Below are positions 27,678-36,532 of a stretch of 64,000 nt of DNA, in pieces (position 1 is the stretch's first letter; each line of letters opens with the position of its first letter). A program made the position numbers and the translations under genes. Source of the DNA: Halomontanus rarus (lineage in GTDB: Archaea; Halobacteriota; Halobacteria; Halobacteriales; Natrialbaceae); assembly GCF_029338335.1 (NCBI RefSeq), contig NZ_CP119796.1; one strand, written 5' to 3'. Below the pieces are notes generated by a model. It was not told where the DNA came from and searched no databases. It saw only the letters and a program-made list of their open reading frames with translations.

Positions 27678-28298
27678 TTAGATGTAAAATATACGTTCGA
27701 ACCGTCCAGAGTCAGTTCGTCGATTCTGAACGGTACACGGTCTGTTTCTCTCGAAGGTGGCGTGCAAATCCGAACGGGAATTTCCGACACTAATCGGATA
27801 CTTTAGAACTGCCGAGAGCGCACTCCGGTCGCCCCCGAAAGCGTTCGAGGTCAGCGTCTCGAGTCGGGCGAGTCGCTCGAGGCCGTGCGTGTCGGTATCG
27901 ACGCTCACCAGAAGGGCGTTCGAGAGCCAGAAGCGGTTCTCGAGTTCGATTCCGTCGGTCGCCTCGACGTATCGTTCGAACGGTTCCTGCGTGGCGTTCG
28001 CGTGTGATTGCAACGCGTCGACGCCGTCGTGATTCCGTGCGAGGACCGTCTGGTCGACTTCCTCGAGTCGGACGAGCACCTCGACCGTTCCGTCGCCAGT
28101 CTCGAGTTCCGCGTCCAGCGGTGCCGGGTCGCCACCGGAAGCCGGGACCAGTGAATCGTTCATCGCCGTGTTTCCACTGGTCGCACCACCAGTTCCGATC
28201 GGCGCGAAAAGCGGCAGGGAGAGAGACAGAGAGAGCATCACTACTGCGGTCAGCACTACGGCGGTTCTCGACCGACCGTCGCCCGGCATCGCTCGCAT
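27678..28298 (-). pseudogene. Truncated N-terminus of a secreted S8 (subtilisin-like) peptidase
   Basis: The 206-codon frame has a signal peptide (AVVLTAVVMLSLSLSLPLFA) and a propeptide-like domain: VEVLVRLEEVDQTVLARNHD ... ENRFWLSNALLVSVDTDTHG ... LERLARLETL. This layout is the inhibitor-I9-like start of haloarchaeal secreted S8 peptidases. After about residue 150 the family pattern stops and is replaced by unrelated sequence ending at 27678. No Asp/His/Ser catalytic domain is present. A TATA-like box (GTTTATACC, near 28327-28319) is still in place 20-30 bp before the ATG. The break lies upstream of a tnpB element and is probably deletion-related. The family call is by pattern only. Confidence 0.6.
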
Positions 28299-28667
28299 TG
28301 ACCAGACGTGGCCATCAGGCGGGTATAAACATTCTCCCCGAACGTACAGTCTCGTTCGACGATCGGACTGCTCGTCGATCGGCCGATCGGTGCTCCGCGT
28401 TCGGGCTCACAGATCCGACTCAACCGCGGACTCACACCGTCGATCCCAGTCGAAATCCGCTCGTCCATCTCGAGCCGGTTGCTTCCGACCGCGATCGAGA
28501 CGACGCGTGGTTCGTTTCAGCGTAATTCAAGCTGGTGCCTCCGGTCTCAAAGAGCGCCCGCAGGGTGCGAGTAGGCCGGAGAGGAAACCGACCCGGTACG
28601 AGACAACCGGCACACATCGACCGACCGACTCCCAAATATTCAAGTACCGTCGGTATCTCTCTGAAGT
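28299..28667. other. Region between peptidase remnant and tnpB, probable left flank of the tnpB element
   Basis: The region holds the minus-strand TATA-like box of the peptidase remnant and, nearer tnpB, CTCCGGTC ... GGCCGGAG arms (about 28536-28586) that could pair across about 35 bases. They might form the left end of the element or a regulatory structure. No ORF in it has protein-like composition. Confidence 0.3.
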
Positions 28668-29918
28668 ATGGATGTGCGTCGAACCGGCGTCGTGAAACTC
28701 GCCGTTTCCGACGAGCAACGCGATGCACTCCACCAAACCGCCGAGCAGTATCTCTCCTGTGCGAACCGAACCACCGACTACTGTTGGTCGGACACGTCCT
28801 TCACCGAGTGTAAGACCAACAAACGGCAGGTACGAGACGCGCTCTACTCTGAACTTCGAGAGGAGACGGAGTTACAGGCACAACTCGTCCAAGCCGCGAT
28901 ACGTCGCGCCGTCGAAGCCGTCAAAGGCGTCGTCGAACGGTGGAAGAAGGGACAGCGCGTCTCTCGTCCGACGTTCACTGCCGAAACGATGGACTACGAC
29001 ACGCGGAGCGCGACATTCTACCGACGTAAAGCGTCTCTGTCAACTGTTGAGGGCCGGGTCGAATGTCCGTTCGTTCTCCCGGCAGACAGTCCGACACCCT
29101 ACGAGCAGTACGTACTTGCCGAGGACTACAAGCTCCGCGAGAGTGCCCTTCGATACGACGCGGCAACCGACGAGTTCTACCTCAACATCTCGACGCAGCG
29201 GATCGACGACAACGACGCAGAGGTTCCGACAGATACCGGGCACCCCGACCAAACGGTCCTCGGTATCGATCTCGGCGTCAACAGTCTCGCCGTCTCCTCC
29301 ACCGGCACATTTTGGCAGGGAGATGACTACGACCACTGGTGTCGCGAGTTCGAGAAGCGACGCGGCGAGATGCAACAGCGCGGCACTCAAGCCGCGCATA
29401 ACGCCTTGCTTCGACTCAGCAAGCGCGAAGAAGCGTGGCGCAAACAGTACATCCATACCGTCGCCAACGAAATCGTCTCGGAGGCCGTCGAACACGATTG
29501 CGACGTAATCGCGTTCGAGGACTTGACCGACATTCGAGAGCGGCTTCCGCACGCGAAGTGGCACCACCTATGGGCGTTCCGACGCCTGTTCGAGTACGTC
29601 GAGTACAAAGCACCGGAACAGGGTGTCTCCGTGGAACAAGTTGAACCGAACTACACGTCCCAACGCTGTTCTCGGACTGACTGTGGGTTTACACACGACG
29701 ACAACCGCCACGGAGAACACTTCTGTTGTCAGAAGTGCGGCTACGAAGTAAATGCGGACTATAACGCTGCGAAGAACATCGGGCTACAGTACGCTCGAAA
29801 GCGGACACACAGACTCCGTTCCTCGCCCACGTCGGGGAGTGGAGACGCAGAAGTAGACCTGCGTGTAAATGGTGGGACGCTGAACGGCGAGAGTCACCAG
29901 CCGATTGCTGGCGACTAA
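28668..29918 (+). CDS. tnpB: TnpB-type RNA-guided nuclease (IS1341-type, no tnpA)
   Basis: The 416-residue protein has the TnpB layout. An N-terminal helical/WED-like part precedes RuvC I GIDLGVNS (about 199-206, catalytic Asp), RuvC II IAFEDLTD (about 280-287, Glu), a zinc ribbon CSRTDC ... CCQKCG (about 342-366) and RuvC III NADYNAAKNIG (Asp). All three acidic residues are present, so the nuclease is probably active. There is no tnpA partner: IS1341-type elements carry only tnpB and are mobilised, if at all, in trans. The 3' flank contains hairpins (next entry) expected of the guide RNA/right end. Confidence 0.9.
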   Translation: MDVRRTGVVKLAVSDEQRDALHQTAEQYLSCANRTTDYCWSDTSFTECKTNKRQVRDALYSELREETELQAQLVQAAIRRAVEAVKGVVERWKKGQRVSRPTFTAETMDYDTRSATFYRRKASLSTVEGRVECPFVLPADSPTPYEQYVLAEDYKLRESALRYDAATDEFYLNISTQRIDDNDAEVPTDTGHPDQTVLGIDLGVNSLAVSSTGTFWQGDDYDHWCREFEKRRGEMQQRGTQAAHNALLRLSKREEAWRKQYIHTVANEIVSEAVEHDCDVIAFEDLTDIRERLPHAKWHHLWAFRRLFEYVEYKAPEQGVSVEQVEPNYTSQRCSRTDCGFTHDDNRHGEHFCCQKCGYEVNADYNAAKNIGLQYARKRTHRLRSSPTSGSGDAEVDLRVNGGTLNGESHQPIAGD

Positions 29919-30060
29919 TCCCGGGAGTCCACATCAAAGCCCCATCTGCGAACGGGCCTGCCCGTTCGCATGGTCCATGGGACCGTCGGTCCCACGCTAC
30001 CCGCAAGGACCGAGGCGCGTATGCGCCGAGGGAGTAGGGTGGGGTAGTTTACTTCCGCGA
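29919..30060 (+). ncRNA. Probable omega-RNA / right end of the tnpB element
   Basis: Just after the tnpB stop lie hairpins: TGCGAACGGG-CCTG-CCCGTTCGCA (29947-29970, 10-bp arms), GGGACCG-T-CGGTCCC (29979-29993) and GGCGC-GTAT-GCGCC (about 30014-30027). In IS1341-type elements the guide RNA overlaps the tnpB 3' end and right end. The same GGGACCGTCGGTCCC hairpin recurs in a tnpB-less structure at 59.3 kb. Exact RNA ends and the guide portion cannot be set from sequence alone. Confidence 0.5.
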
Positions 30061-30124
30061 CCGTGTGCCATCCGGAGCGATCAGTCTGCGCCATTTATCA
30101 GATTACGGCCCGTAGACGGACGCG

Positions 30125-31114
30125 ATGAGAATTCTCGTCACGGGCGGTGCCGGATTCATCGGCGGAAACCTCGCGGAAGCGTTCGTCGCCGACGGCCACG
30201 ACGTGGTCGTCCTCGACAACCTCGACCCCTACTACGACGTCGGCATCAAAGAGCACTCGATCGAGATCGCTCGGGAGACGGCCGACGGGAGCGACGGCTC
30301 CTACGAGTTCGTCGAGGGCGACGTTCGCGATCAGGAACTCGTCACCGAGTTGGTTTCGCAGGTCGATATCGTCTACCACCAGGCCGCACAGGCGGGGGTG
30401 CGGACGAGCGTCGACAATCCGCGCAAGCCCAACGACATCAACGTCGGCGGGACGCTGAACGTCCTCGACGCGGCACGCGATCACGACGGGATCAGACGCG
30501 TCGTCCTCGCCAGTTCCTCCTCGGTGTACGGCAAACCCGAGTACCTGCCCTACGACGAGGAGCACCCGAAGACGCCGGTGAGCCCCTACGGCGTCTCGAA
30601 GCTCGCAGCCGAGCAGTACACTCGCGTCTACCACGAAATCTACGGGTTGCCGACGGTCTCGCTGCGGTATTTCACCGTCTACGGCCCGCGCATGCGGCCG
30701 AACATGGCCTTTAGTAACTTCGTCTCACGGTGTCTGAACGGCGAGCCGCCGGTGGTCTACGGCGACGGGTCGCAGACGCGCGATTTCACGTACACCGACG
30801 ACATCGTGGACGTGAACCGAACGCTCCTGGACGAGGACGCCGCCGACGGCGAGATTCTGAACGTCGGCAGCACGGACAACATCGACATCCGAACGCTCGC
30901 GGAGGTCGTTCGAGACGAGATCGACCCCTCGCTCGGCCTCGAGTTCGCCGAGCAACCGACCGGCGACGCCCAGCACACTCACGCGGACGTCTCGAAGGCG
31001 AACGAACTGCTGGGATACGAGCCGTCGACGACGATCCGCGAGGGCGTCTCCCAGTTTATCGACTGGTACGAAACCAACCGCGAGTGGTACGAACCGCTCG
31101 TTCTCAACTCCTGA
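30125..31114 (+). CDS. NAD-dependent sugar epimerase/dehydratase (GalE-like)
   Basis: This 329-residue extended SDR has the NAD-binding GGAGFIGG (residues 7-14), the catalytic Tyr-Lys pair in YGVSKLAAEQY (about 158-168) and an upstream Ser cluster SSSSVYG (about 126-132). The C-terminal substrate domain carries YGDGSQTRDFTYTDDIVD. It most resembles UDP-glucose/UDP-galactose or nucleotide-sugar 4-epimerases. With galK, galT and nucleotidylyltransferases in the window it would close a Leloir route, but UDP-hexuronate or dTDP-sugar use is possible. TATA-like CATTTATCAG lies 25-34 bp before the ATG. A nucleotidylyltransferase follows. Confidence 0.83.
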   Translation: MRILVTGGAGFIGGNLAEAFVADGHDVVVLDNLDPYYDVGIKEHSIEIARETADGSDGSYEFVEGDVRDQELVTELVSQVDIVYHQAAQAGVRTSVDNPRKPNDINVGGTLNVLDAARDHDGIRRVVLASSSSVYGKPEYLPYDEEHPKTPVSPYGVSKLAAEQYTRVYHEIYGLPTVSLRYFTVYGPRMRPNMAFSNFVSRCLNGEPPVVYGDGSQTRDFTYTDDIVDVNRTLLDEDAADGEILNVGSTDNIDIRTLAEVVRDEIDPSLGLEFAEQPTGDAQHTHADVSKANELLGYEPSTTIREGVSQFIDWYETNREWYEPLVLNS

Positions 31115-31179
31115 GATCGCGACCCGTCGCTTCCGGTGAAAAAAGTACTAAGAGGGCCGACACTGTGCGACTTACAACC

Positions 31180-31995
31180 GTGAAATCAGTCGTTCTCGCC
31201 GCCGGAAAGGGGACCAGACTTCGACCGCTCACCGACGACAAACCAAAAGGGATGGTCGAAGTAGATGGAAAGCCGCTGATCACACACTGTTTCGATCGTC
31301 TCGTCGAGCTCGGAACCGACGAACTCATCGTCGTCGTCGGCTACCTCAAAGAGAAGATTATCGACCACTACGGCGACGACTACGAGGGCGTGCCGATAAC
31401 CTACTGCCACCAGCGCGAACAGAAGGGGCTCGCACACGCACTGTTGACTGTCGAAGAACACATCGACGACGACTTCATGCTCATCCTCGGCGACAACGTC
31501 TTCGAGGCCAACCTCGAGGACGTCGTCCGTCGCCAGCAGGAAGACCGAGCGGACGCGGCGTTTCTGGTCGAAGAAGTGCCGTGGGAGGAAGCGGACCGAT
31601 ACGGCGTCTGTGACACCAACAAGTACGGCGAGATCACCGACGTCGTCGAGAAACCCGACGATCCGCCGTCGAACCTCGTGATGACCGGCTTCTACACCTT
31701 CACCCCGGCGATCTTCCACGCCTGCCACCTCGTCCAGCCGTCCAATCGCGGCGAGTACGAGATCAGCGAGGCGATCGACCTGTTGATCCAGAGCGGGCGG
31801 ACGATCGACGCGATCCGACTCGAGGGCTGGCGGGTCGACGTCGGCTACCCCGAAGACCGGGACAAAGCCGAACGGCGGTTGCGAGGGGACCAAGCGGTCG
31901 AGGGCGGGGACGGCGATGCCGACGATCGGACCGCGGGTGAGAGCGAGGTCGAGACGGAGGGCGAAACCGAAACTGAGAGCGAACTACCGACGTGA
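31180..31995 (+). CDS. Sugar-1-phosphate nucleotidylyltransferase, copy 2 with acidic tail
   Basis: The protein (271 residues) matches copy 1 at 19668 in the core: VVLAAGKGTRLRPLTDDKPK, then a long stretch almost identical in DNA. It differs in the N-terminal fifty residues and has an extra acidic tail (TAGESEVETEGETETESELP). GTG 31180 (V/M-KSVVLAAGKG) aligns with copy 1. GTG 31165 would add five residues. An A/T-rich box (AAAAAGTACTA, about 31140-31150) lies 30-40 bp upstream. It follows the epimerase and likely supplies UDP-glucose to it. Confidence 0.85.
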   Translation: MKSVVLAAGKGTRLRPLTDDKPKGMVEVDGKPLITHCFDRLVELGTDELIVVVGYLKEKIIDHYGDDYEGVPITYCHQREQKGLAHALLTVEEHIDDDFMLILGDNVFEANLEDVVRRQQEDRADAAFLVEEVPWEEADRYGVCDTNKYGEITDVVEKPDDPPSNLVMTGFYTFTPAIFHACHLVQPSNRGEYEISEAIDLLIQSGRTIDAIRLEGWRVDVGYPEDRDKAERRLRGDQAVEGGDGDADDRTAGESEVETEGETETESELPT

Positions 31996-32225
31996 CCGCT
32001 CGAGCGGTCACCGACGGAATGGGGCGTCGAATTCCGGTCGCACTGTACGATCCAGTCGTCCGGTATTTCCTCGTGTTCGACGGTAAACGCGGTCCGAGCG
32101 CCTCGAACATCGATCTCGAGACGGTTCATCTGTGCGGCCGATCCGTCCTCTGGTCTCTCTTCAATATTCACGAATTTCAACTATTATCCAGACCATAATT
32201 AAGTATGAGTGGAGTGTAGGAGATA

Positions 32226-32366
32226 GTGAGTGAGGAACCGAAAATGTCAGGAGAACTAAACAGTCTCGAATACTGTCCGCGGTGTGACGAAGAACGTGAG
32301 GTTCGAAAAACGGTTCCGTGGCAATCGGACGTCTGTCGGCAGTGTGGTGAAACAATCCAGAACTGA
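32226..32366 (+). CDS. Small CxxC zinc-ribbon protein (46 aa)
   Basis: This ORF encodes MSEEPKMSGELNSLEYCPRC, then DEEREVRKTVPWQSDVCRQC and GETIQN. It has two CxxC pairs about 20 residues apart, a minimal zinc ribbon typical of haloarchaeal small proteins. A TATA-like box (ATAATTAAGT, about 32195-32204) fits leaderless GTG 32226; in-frame ATG 32244 would give 40 aa. No partner gene is evident. Such proteins often act in stress or regulation, but this one is not recognised. Confidence 0.7.
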   Translation: MSEEPKMSGELNSLEYCPRCDEEREVRKTVPWQSDVCRQCGETIQN

Positions 32367-32435
32367 ATTGCGCTTTCGAACCGCGACCGAGTAGGTTGCC
32401 CGTACCCGAGTTCCGTCCTATCCGTAAGTAGCGAG

Positions 32436-32515
32436 AGAATCCCGCCGTCGTCGGGCTCCGCCTGACTGCCTGAGGGAGCTTCGCTCCCTCTCCGTTTACG
32501 GCGGACGAGGATGTC
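32436..32515 (+). repeat. Structured tnpB-less element A (orphan omega-RNA or IS-end-like)
   Basis: The segment folds as an outer stem (CCGCCG 32442-32447 with CGGCGG 32499-32504) holding two hairpins: GTCGGG-CTCCG-CCTGAC and GAGGGAG-CTTCG-CTCCCTC (32472-32490). A near copy, element B, lies at 59306-59374 on the minus strand; the core of 32 nt matches at 30 positions and stems change in a paired way. No transposase is adjacent. It lies just before the 32578-33078 gene (minus strand). Confidence 0.6.
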
Positions 32516-32577
32516 ACCACCGATGACGTCTCCGAACGGGGTCCCGACGAGCTTTCGAGACAGACTGGCAATTCGTC

Positions 32578-33078
32578 TCAGCGCTCGCCGTCCCAGCGAG
32601 CGATCACCCACACGAGCGCGGCAGACAGGCCGGCGACCACCGCCGGCCAGCGGTCGGTGCTCAGATAGAGTCCGCCCGACGGTAAACGGTACTCGGTGAG
32701 CGGCCAGAAGACGGCGTAGGAGTACCCCGTCGGTGTCAACAAGAGCACGTCGAGAACGTGGTGTGAGCTTGCACCGATCGCGAACAGGACCAGTGCTCGT
32801 TTTCGCTCGTCCGGGGCCAGCGCGAGCGTGCCGAGACAGAGTACGAGCACGGCCCCGCCGGCCGTGTGGAGCGCGCTCCAGGAAAACGGAACGCCGAGCA
32901 CCGATGCGACGAACCCGTCCGGGACGAGAAGCTGGATCTTCACGAAGTCCGGCGACAGCGCACCGATCATGACCAGCGTGACGTGTGCCGGCTTCATCCA
33001 CTCGTATCTCATCGCGAGGAGCGTCCCTACGATGTAGCCGGCGATGACGTGTGTGAGTACGTCAGTCACGGCGGCCAC
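32578..33078 (-). CDS. YdjM/DUF457-like inner-membrane putative metal-dependent hydrolase
   Basis: The 166-residue protein has several membrane segments. It carries the family-like motifs TDVLTHVIAGYIVGTLLA (N-terminal His), IGALSPDFVKI and SSHHVLDVLLLTPTGYSY, where His/Asp residues sit near membrane surfaces. DUF457/YdjM proteins are often called LexA-regulated membrane hydrolases, but their reaction is unknown. Starts are GTG 33078 or GTG 33069. Both overlap the end of the upstream OB-like gene (TGA 33062-33064), so the two are one operon. Confidence 0.75.
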   Translation of the reverse strand: MAAVTDVLTHVIAGYIVGTLLAMRYEWMKPAHVTLVMIGALSPDFVKIQLLVPDGFVASVLGVPFSWSALHTAGGAVLVLCLGTLALAPDERKRALVLFAIGASSHHVLDVLLLTPTGYSYAVFWPLTEYRLPSGGLYLSTDRWPAVVAGLSAALVWVIARWDGER

Positions 33079-33661
33079 CTTCGTCCGAGACGGTCTCTCC
33101 GCTCCGGGTGCCGCGCTCCGAGTCGGTCACCGCCCCGTGACTCCGATCGGACCGGGGCTCGCGCTTCGGACGCGGCACGAACGCGAGCGTCGACCGGTCG
33201 AACCGCCAGTCGCGGACGAACCGCCCGGCGACCCAGAGCCCGCCCACGAACGAGATGACGATCATGGAGCGCGTTTCGGAGGACTCACCAGTTATCACGC
33301 GCTCGGCGACGAGGGTCGATTCGTCGTCGAGAGGTCCGACGACGGTCACCCGATCGCCCCGCTCGAGCGGACCGTCGGCGTTCAGGAGGTGGTCGTTCGC
33401 ACCGACGGCCGTGAATCGTCCGTATCCGCCGCGGCGCGTCGCGATCACGACCGGATCCGTCTCGACGACGATGCCGCCGAGGCGGACCTGCTCGCCGACG
33501 TACGATTCGGGCGACGGCGTCACCTCGATCTCGTCCGGGTACGTACTCGAGAGGGGATCGTCGGGTGTCGTCCCTGCCCAGAGCAGACAGCCACCCAAGA
33601 GCCCGAGGAGGAGGACACCGGCAAACAGCCGACCGTACTGTCCGAATGGGAGTTCCTGCAT
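33062..33661 (-). CDS. Membrane-anchored OB-fold-like protein
   Basis: The 199-residue protein begins MQELPFGQYGRLFAGVLLLG with one N-terminal membrane segment. An extracytoplasmic OB-like beta domain follows (VGEQVRLGGIVVETDPVV ... RGDRVTVVGPLDDESTLVAE), then a second membrane segment (MIVISFVGGLWVAGRFV) and a basic tail. The pattern resembles haloarchaeal OB-fold membrane proteins of unknown ligand. ATG 33661 is preferred; the longer frame to 33817 has an unlikely Arg/Phe-rich lead. It precedes and overlaps the DUF457-like gene. Confidence 0.65.
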   Translation of the reverse strand: MQELPFGQYGRLFAGVLLLGLLGGCLLWAGTTPDDPLSSTYPDEIEVTPSPESYVGEQVRLGGIVVETDPVVIATRRGGYGRFTAVGANDHLLNADGPLERGDRVTVVGPLDDESTLVAERVITGESSETRSMIVISFVGGLWVAGRFVRDWRFDRSTLAFVPRPKREPRSDRSHGAVTDSERGTRSGETVSDEGGRRD

Positions 33662-33896
33662 TCGCCTTCTCGGATGGTCAGGTAGCTGGGGGAAATGCGT
33701 TGTGTTTTCGCCGATCTGTTCCGTCTCGCGGGCCGTTCTACAGGAACAAAAACGAAAGCGGAAACGGAAACGATACCGGAAACGGAACCGTCGCCGACCG
33801 CTCGAGACGACTCCCAAGACCGGAACACGGCGAGATCGAACGCCCCCTCCAACTCGGTCGCGAGAGGACGCCGCGGTTTCGGCGGGGACGGCCTCG

Positions 33897-35813
33897 TCAA
33901 TCCGCGATCGACCCAGCGGTGGTCATGTCGCTCTGGGTGGCCCACAGGTCCGCGTAGGTTCCCTCGGTCTCGACGAGGTCGTCGTGGCATCCCGTTTCGA
34001 TGATCTCCCCGTCGTCCATCACGACGATCCGATCCGCGTCGCGGATCGTCGACAGCCGGTGGGCGATGATGAAGGCCGTTCGATCGTTGCAGATGCGATC
34101 GAGGTTCTCCTGGATGAGTTCCTCCGTCTCGGTGTCGACGTCGCTGGTCGCCTCGTCGAGGATGACGATCGACGGATCGTTGAGCAGCGTTCGGGCGATC
34201 GAGAGCCGCTGGCGTTGTCCGCCCGAAAGCTTGACGCCGCGCTCACCGACCTGCGTATCGTATCCCTCGGGGAGGTCGCAGATGAATTCGTGGGCGCCGG
34301 CATCGCGGGCGGCCCGCTCGATCCGGTACTGGTCTTTCTCCGAGACCCCCTCGCTTTCGTCCTTGAGGACCGCCCAGAACAGCTCTCGGTCGCCGTAGGC
34401 GATATTCTGGCGGATCGTGCCCGAGAACATGTACGGGTCCTGTTCGACGACGCCGATCTCGTCGCGAAGGCCCTCGAGCTCGTACTCGCGGACGTCGGTG
34501 CCGTCGATCCTGACGGCGCCCTCGTCGACGTCGTGCAGTCGCGGGACCAACTTGAGCAGCGTCGACTTCCCGGAGCCGCTGGTGCCGGCCAGGCCGATCG
34601 TCTTCCCTTCGGGTACCGAGAGGTCGACGCCGGAGAGGACCTCGTCGTCGACGCCCGAGTAGCTAAACCGCACGTCGTCGACGTCGATCCGTCCGTCGAA
34701 CCCGTCCGGGTCGACGCCGTCCTCGGGCGCGTCGATCGACGGCTGGGTTCCGAGGATGCCGAAGACGCGCTCGGCGCTCGACATCGTCTTCTGCCACTTG
34801 TTCGCGGTCTTCCCGATGCGGGTCATCGGACCGTCGAGTTCGCGCAAGTACATGAAAAAGACGACGAACGTCCCGGCGGTGAGCGTCCCGGCGACGACCG
34901 ACCGGCCGCCGAAGAAGAGCACGGTGACGAACATCATGCCGACGAACAGTCGAAGCGAGGAGAAGAACACTCGCCGGATCCTGATCGCCGAGATCTTCTC
35001 GTCCCGGTAGTCTTTACTGCGGTCGTCGACCCGATTGCTCTCGACGTCGTAGCGGTCGAACGTCTTGATGATCGCGGCACCCCCGAGGTTGTTCGCCAGT
35101 TGCGTGTTCAGTTCTGCGACCAGTTCGCGGATGCGCTTGTACTTGGGCTCGATCCACGTGATGAACTTGCCCGTCGCCAGCGCGATCAACACCATCGGGA
35201 TCAGGATCAACGGCGCGAACTCGGGAGCCTTCACGAGCAGGTAGACCCCCACGAGCGAGAAGATGACGATCGCGCGGATGATCTGGCGGATCTCGGTGTT
35301 GAAGAACTGCTCGAGGCGGTTGATGTCGCTGTTGAGAATCGCCATCATGCCGCCGGTCTCGTGATCGTTGTAGAACTCCATCGAGAGCCGTTGCATGTGA
35401 TTGTACGTGTCGTGGCGAAGGTCGTGTTGGACCTTCTGGGCGGTCGTCTGGAAGAAGTACCGCGAGGCGAAGTGCCCGAACGCTTGCAAGCCGTAGCCGA
35501 CGATCCCGATGAAGACTAACGTCTGCAAGAGGGCGAGGCGGGCCTCGGTCGCTTCCTGGGGAATAACTTCGTTCGTGACCAGTCCGAGTTGGGCCAGTTC
35601 CGCCGGTTGGCCCGGCGCTTCGATGACTCGATCGAGCGCCGCGGCGATGAGCAGCGCCGGAAGCAGGCGGAGCGCCCGGTTGATGACCGCCGAGACGGTC
35701 CCGACCGAGAGCGCCCGCCAGTAGGGCGTGGCGTATCTGAAGAGGTTCATCATCGGATGGCCGTCGACGTTCTCTCGAACGTCCTCGAATCCGCCGTGTT
35801 TATCGGGAGGCAT
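33897..35813 (-). CDS. ABC exporter, fused membrane and ATPase domains
   Basis: The 638-residue half-transporter has six membrane segments (about 40-330). The ATPase domain has Walker A GTSGSGKST (about 414-422), signature LSGGQRQR (about 530-537), Walker B IVILDEAT (about 549-556) and the switch His in AHRLSTIRD. It would work as a homodimer exporting lipids, peptides or drugs. The substrate is unknown. The ATG at 35813 is set by a TATA-like GTTTATAAC (about 35851-35843). An insertion between Walker A and signature (ELFWAVLKDESEGVSEKDQY) is notable. Confidence 0.92.
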   Translation of the reverse strand: MPPDKHGGFEDVRENVDGHPMMNLFRYATPYWRALSVGTVSAVINRALRLLPALLIAAALDRVIEAPGQPAELAQLGLVTNEVIPQEATEARLALLQTLVFIGIVGYGLQAFGHFASRYFFQTTAQKVQHDLRHDTYNHMQRLSMEFYNDHETGGMMAILNSDINRLEQFFNTEIRQIIRAIVIFSLVGVYLLVKAPEFAPLILIPMVLIALATGKFITWIEPKYKRIRELVAELNTQLANNLGGAAIIKTFDRYDVESNRVDDRSKDYRDEKISAIRIRRVFFSSLRLFVGMMFVTVLFFGGRSVVAGTLTAGTFVVFFMYLRELDGPMTRIGKTANKWQKTMSSAERVFGILGTQPSIDAPEDGVDPDGFDGRIDVDDVRFSYSGVDDEVLSGVDLSVPEGKTIGLAGTSGSGKSTLLKLVPRLHDVDEGAVRIDGTDVREYELEGLRDEIGVVEQDPYMFSGTIRQNIAYGDRELFWAVLKDESEGVSEKDQYRIERAARDAGAHEFICDLPEGYDTQVGERGVKLSGGQRQRLSIARTLLNDPSIVILDEATSDVDTETEELIQENLDRICNDRTAFIIAHRLSTIRDADRIVVMDDGEIIETGCHDDLVETEGTYADLWATQSDMTTAGSIAD

Positions 35814-36163
35814 CGTGTCTCTCGCCCGTCCGGCCCGCTCGTTTATAACACGTCGAGAAGGGGCAACCCCCTTACGGAGGGGAACACTGAAAGGGCTACT
35901 TAAGTCATTTACCAGAGGTAAATCACCGCCCAAAAACGCGAGTCGATTCTCGAGTCGAAGATCCAGGCGAGCGAACGAGAGGCGAGTCCGGAAGGGCGAA
36001 CAAAAACGGATCGGGATCTCCTGGTGTCGTTCGTCGATCACTGCGGTCGCGACCGTATTTCTCTCCAGCCCCGTATTACCGAGCACCACCCCGATCTGTC
36101 GGGATGCGTGGACAATGATTAACTACCCGACCGTCAAACGAGCAGTTCGAGGGACCACAAATC
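35814..36163. other. Intergenic region between ABC exporter and winged-helix gene
   Basis: This 350-bp gap contains the exporter promoter and a plus-strand AT-rich stretch (TGATTAACT, about 36116-36124) about 40 bp upstream of the regulator GTG. No supported ORF or repeat is seen. Confidence 0.35.
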
Positions 36164-36424
36164 GTGTGTACCGGAGCACATCGTTCGCCGACCGCCGACC
36201 GGCCGCCGTCGATCGAGGGATCGCCACCCAGCGTGAAACTGGTGTACAAAACGCTCGAGTACGAAGGGCCGCTCACGCAGAAACAGCTCGTCGAGCAGAC
36301 GGACCTCGCGCGCCCGACCGTCAGTAACGCCCTCTCGGAACTCGAGCGGGACGGGCTCGTACGCGAGCGGTTCTACGTGCACGACGCTCGCCAGCGACTG
36401 TACGCCCTCGAGACGGACGGGTGA
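36164..36424 (+). CDS. MarR/winged-helix small regulator
   Basis: The 86-residue protein has the compact wHTH pattern KLVYKTLEYEGPLTQKQLVE ... LARPTVSNALSELERDGLVR, with the recognition helix around PTVSNALSEL. The wing YVHDARQRLYALE follows. GTG 36164 is the first in-frame start, but the residues before VKLVYKTLEY are poorly conserved-looking, so GTG 36230 is an alternative. It is a cytosolic DNA-binding protein that may control the neighbouring ABC exporter; this is inference from position. Confidence 0.75.
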   Translation: MCTGAHRSPTADRPPSIEGSPPSVKLVYKTLEYEGPLTQKQLVEQTDLARPTVSNALSELERDGLVRERFYVHDARQRLYALETDG

Positions 36425-36532
36425 CGTCGCTTTCACTTTCAGTCTTCAGTCTCGCCCTCGCCCCCGCTCTCGTCCGAGTGCACAGACCGGACACCGCTCC
36501 GACGAGAGACGCGTCCGTCTCCCACCGTCGTT

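Noticed and set aside
33255..35519. Plus-strand frame of 754 codons
   Set aside because: It is antiparallel to the ABC exporter, which has all ABC motifs; the plus frame has no domain.
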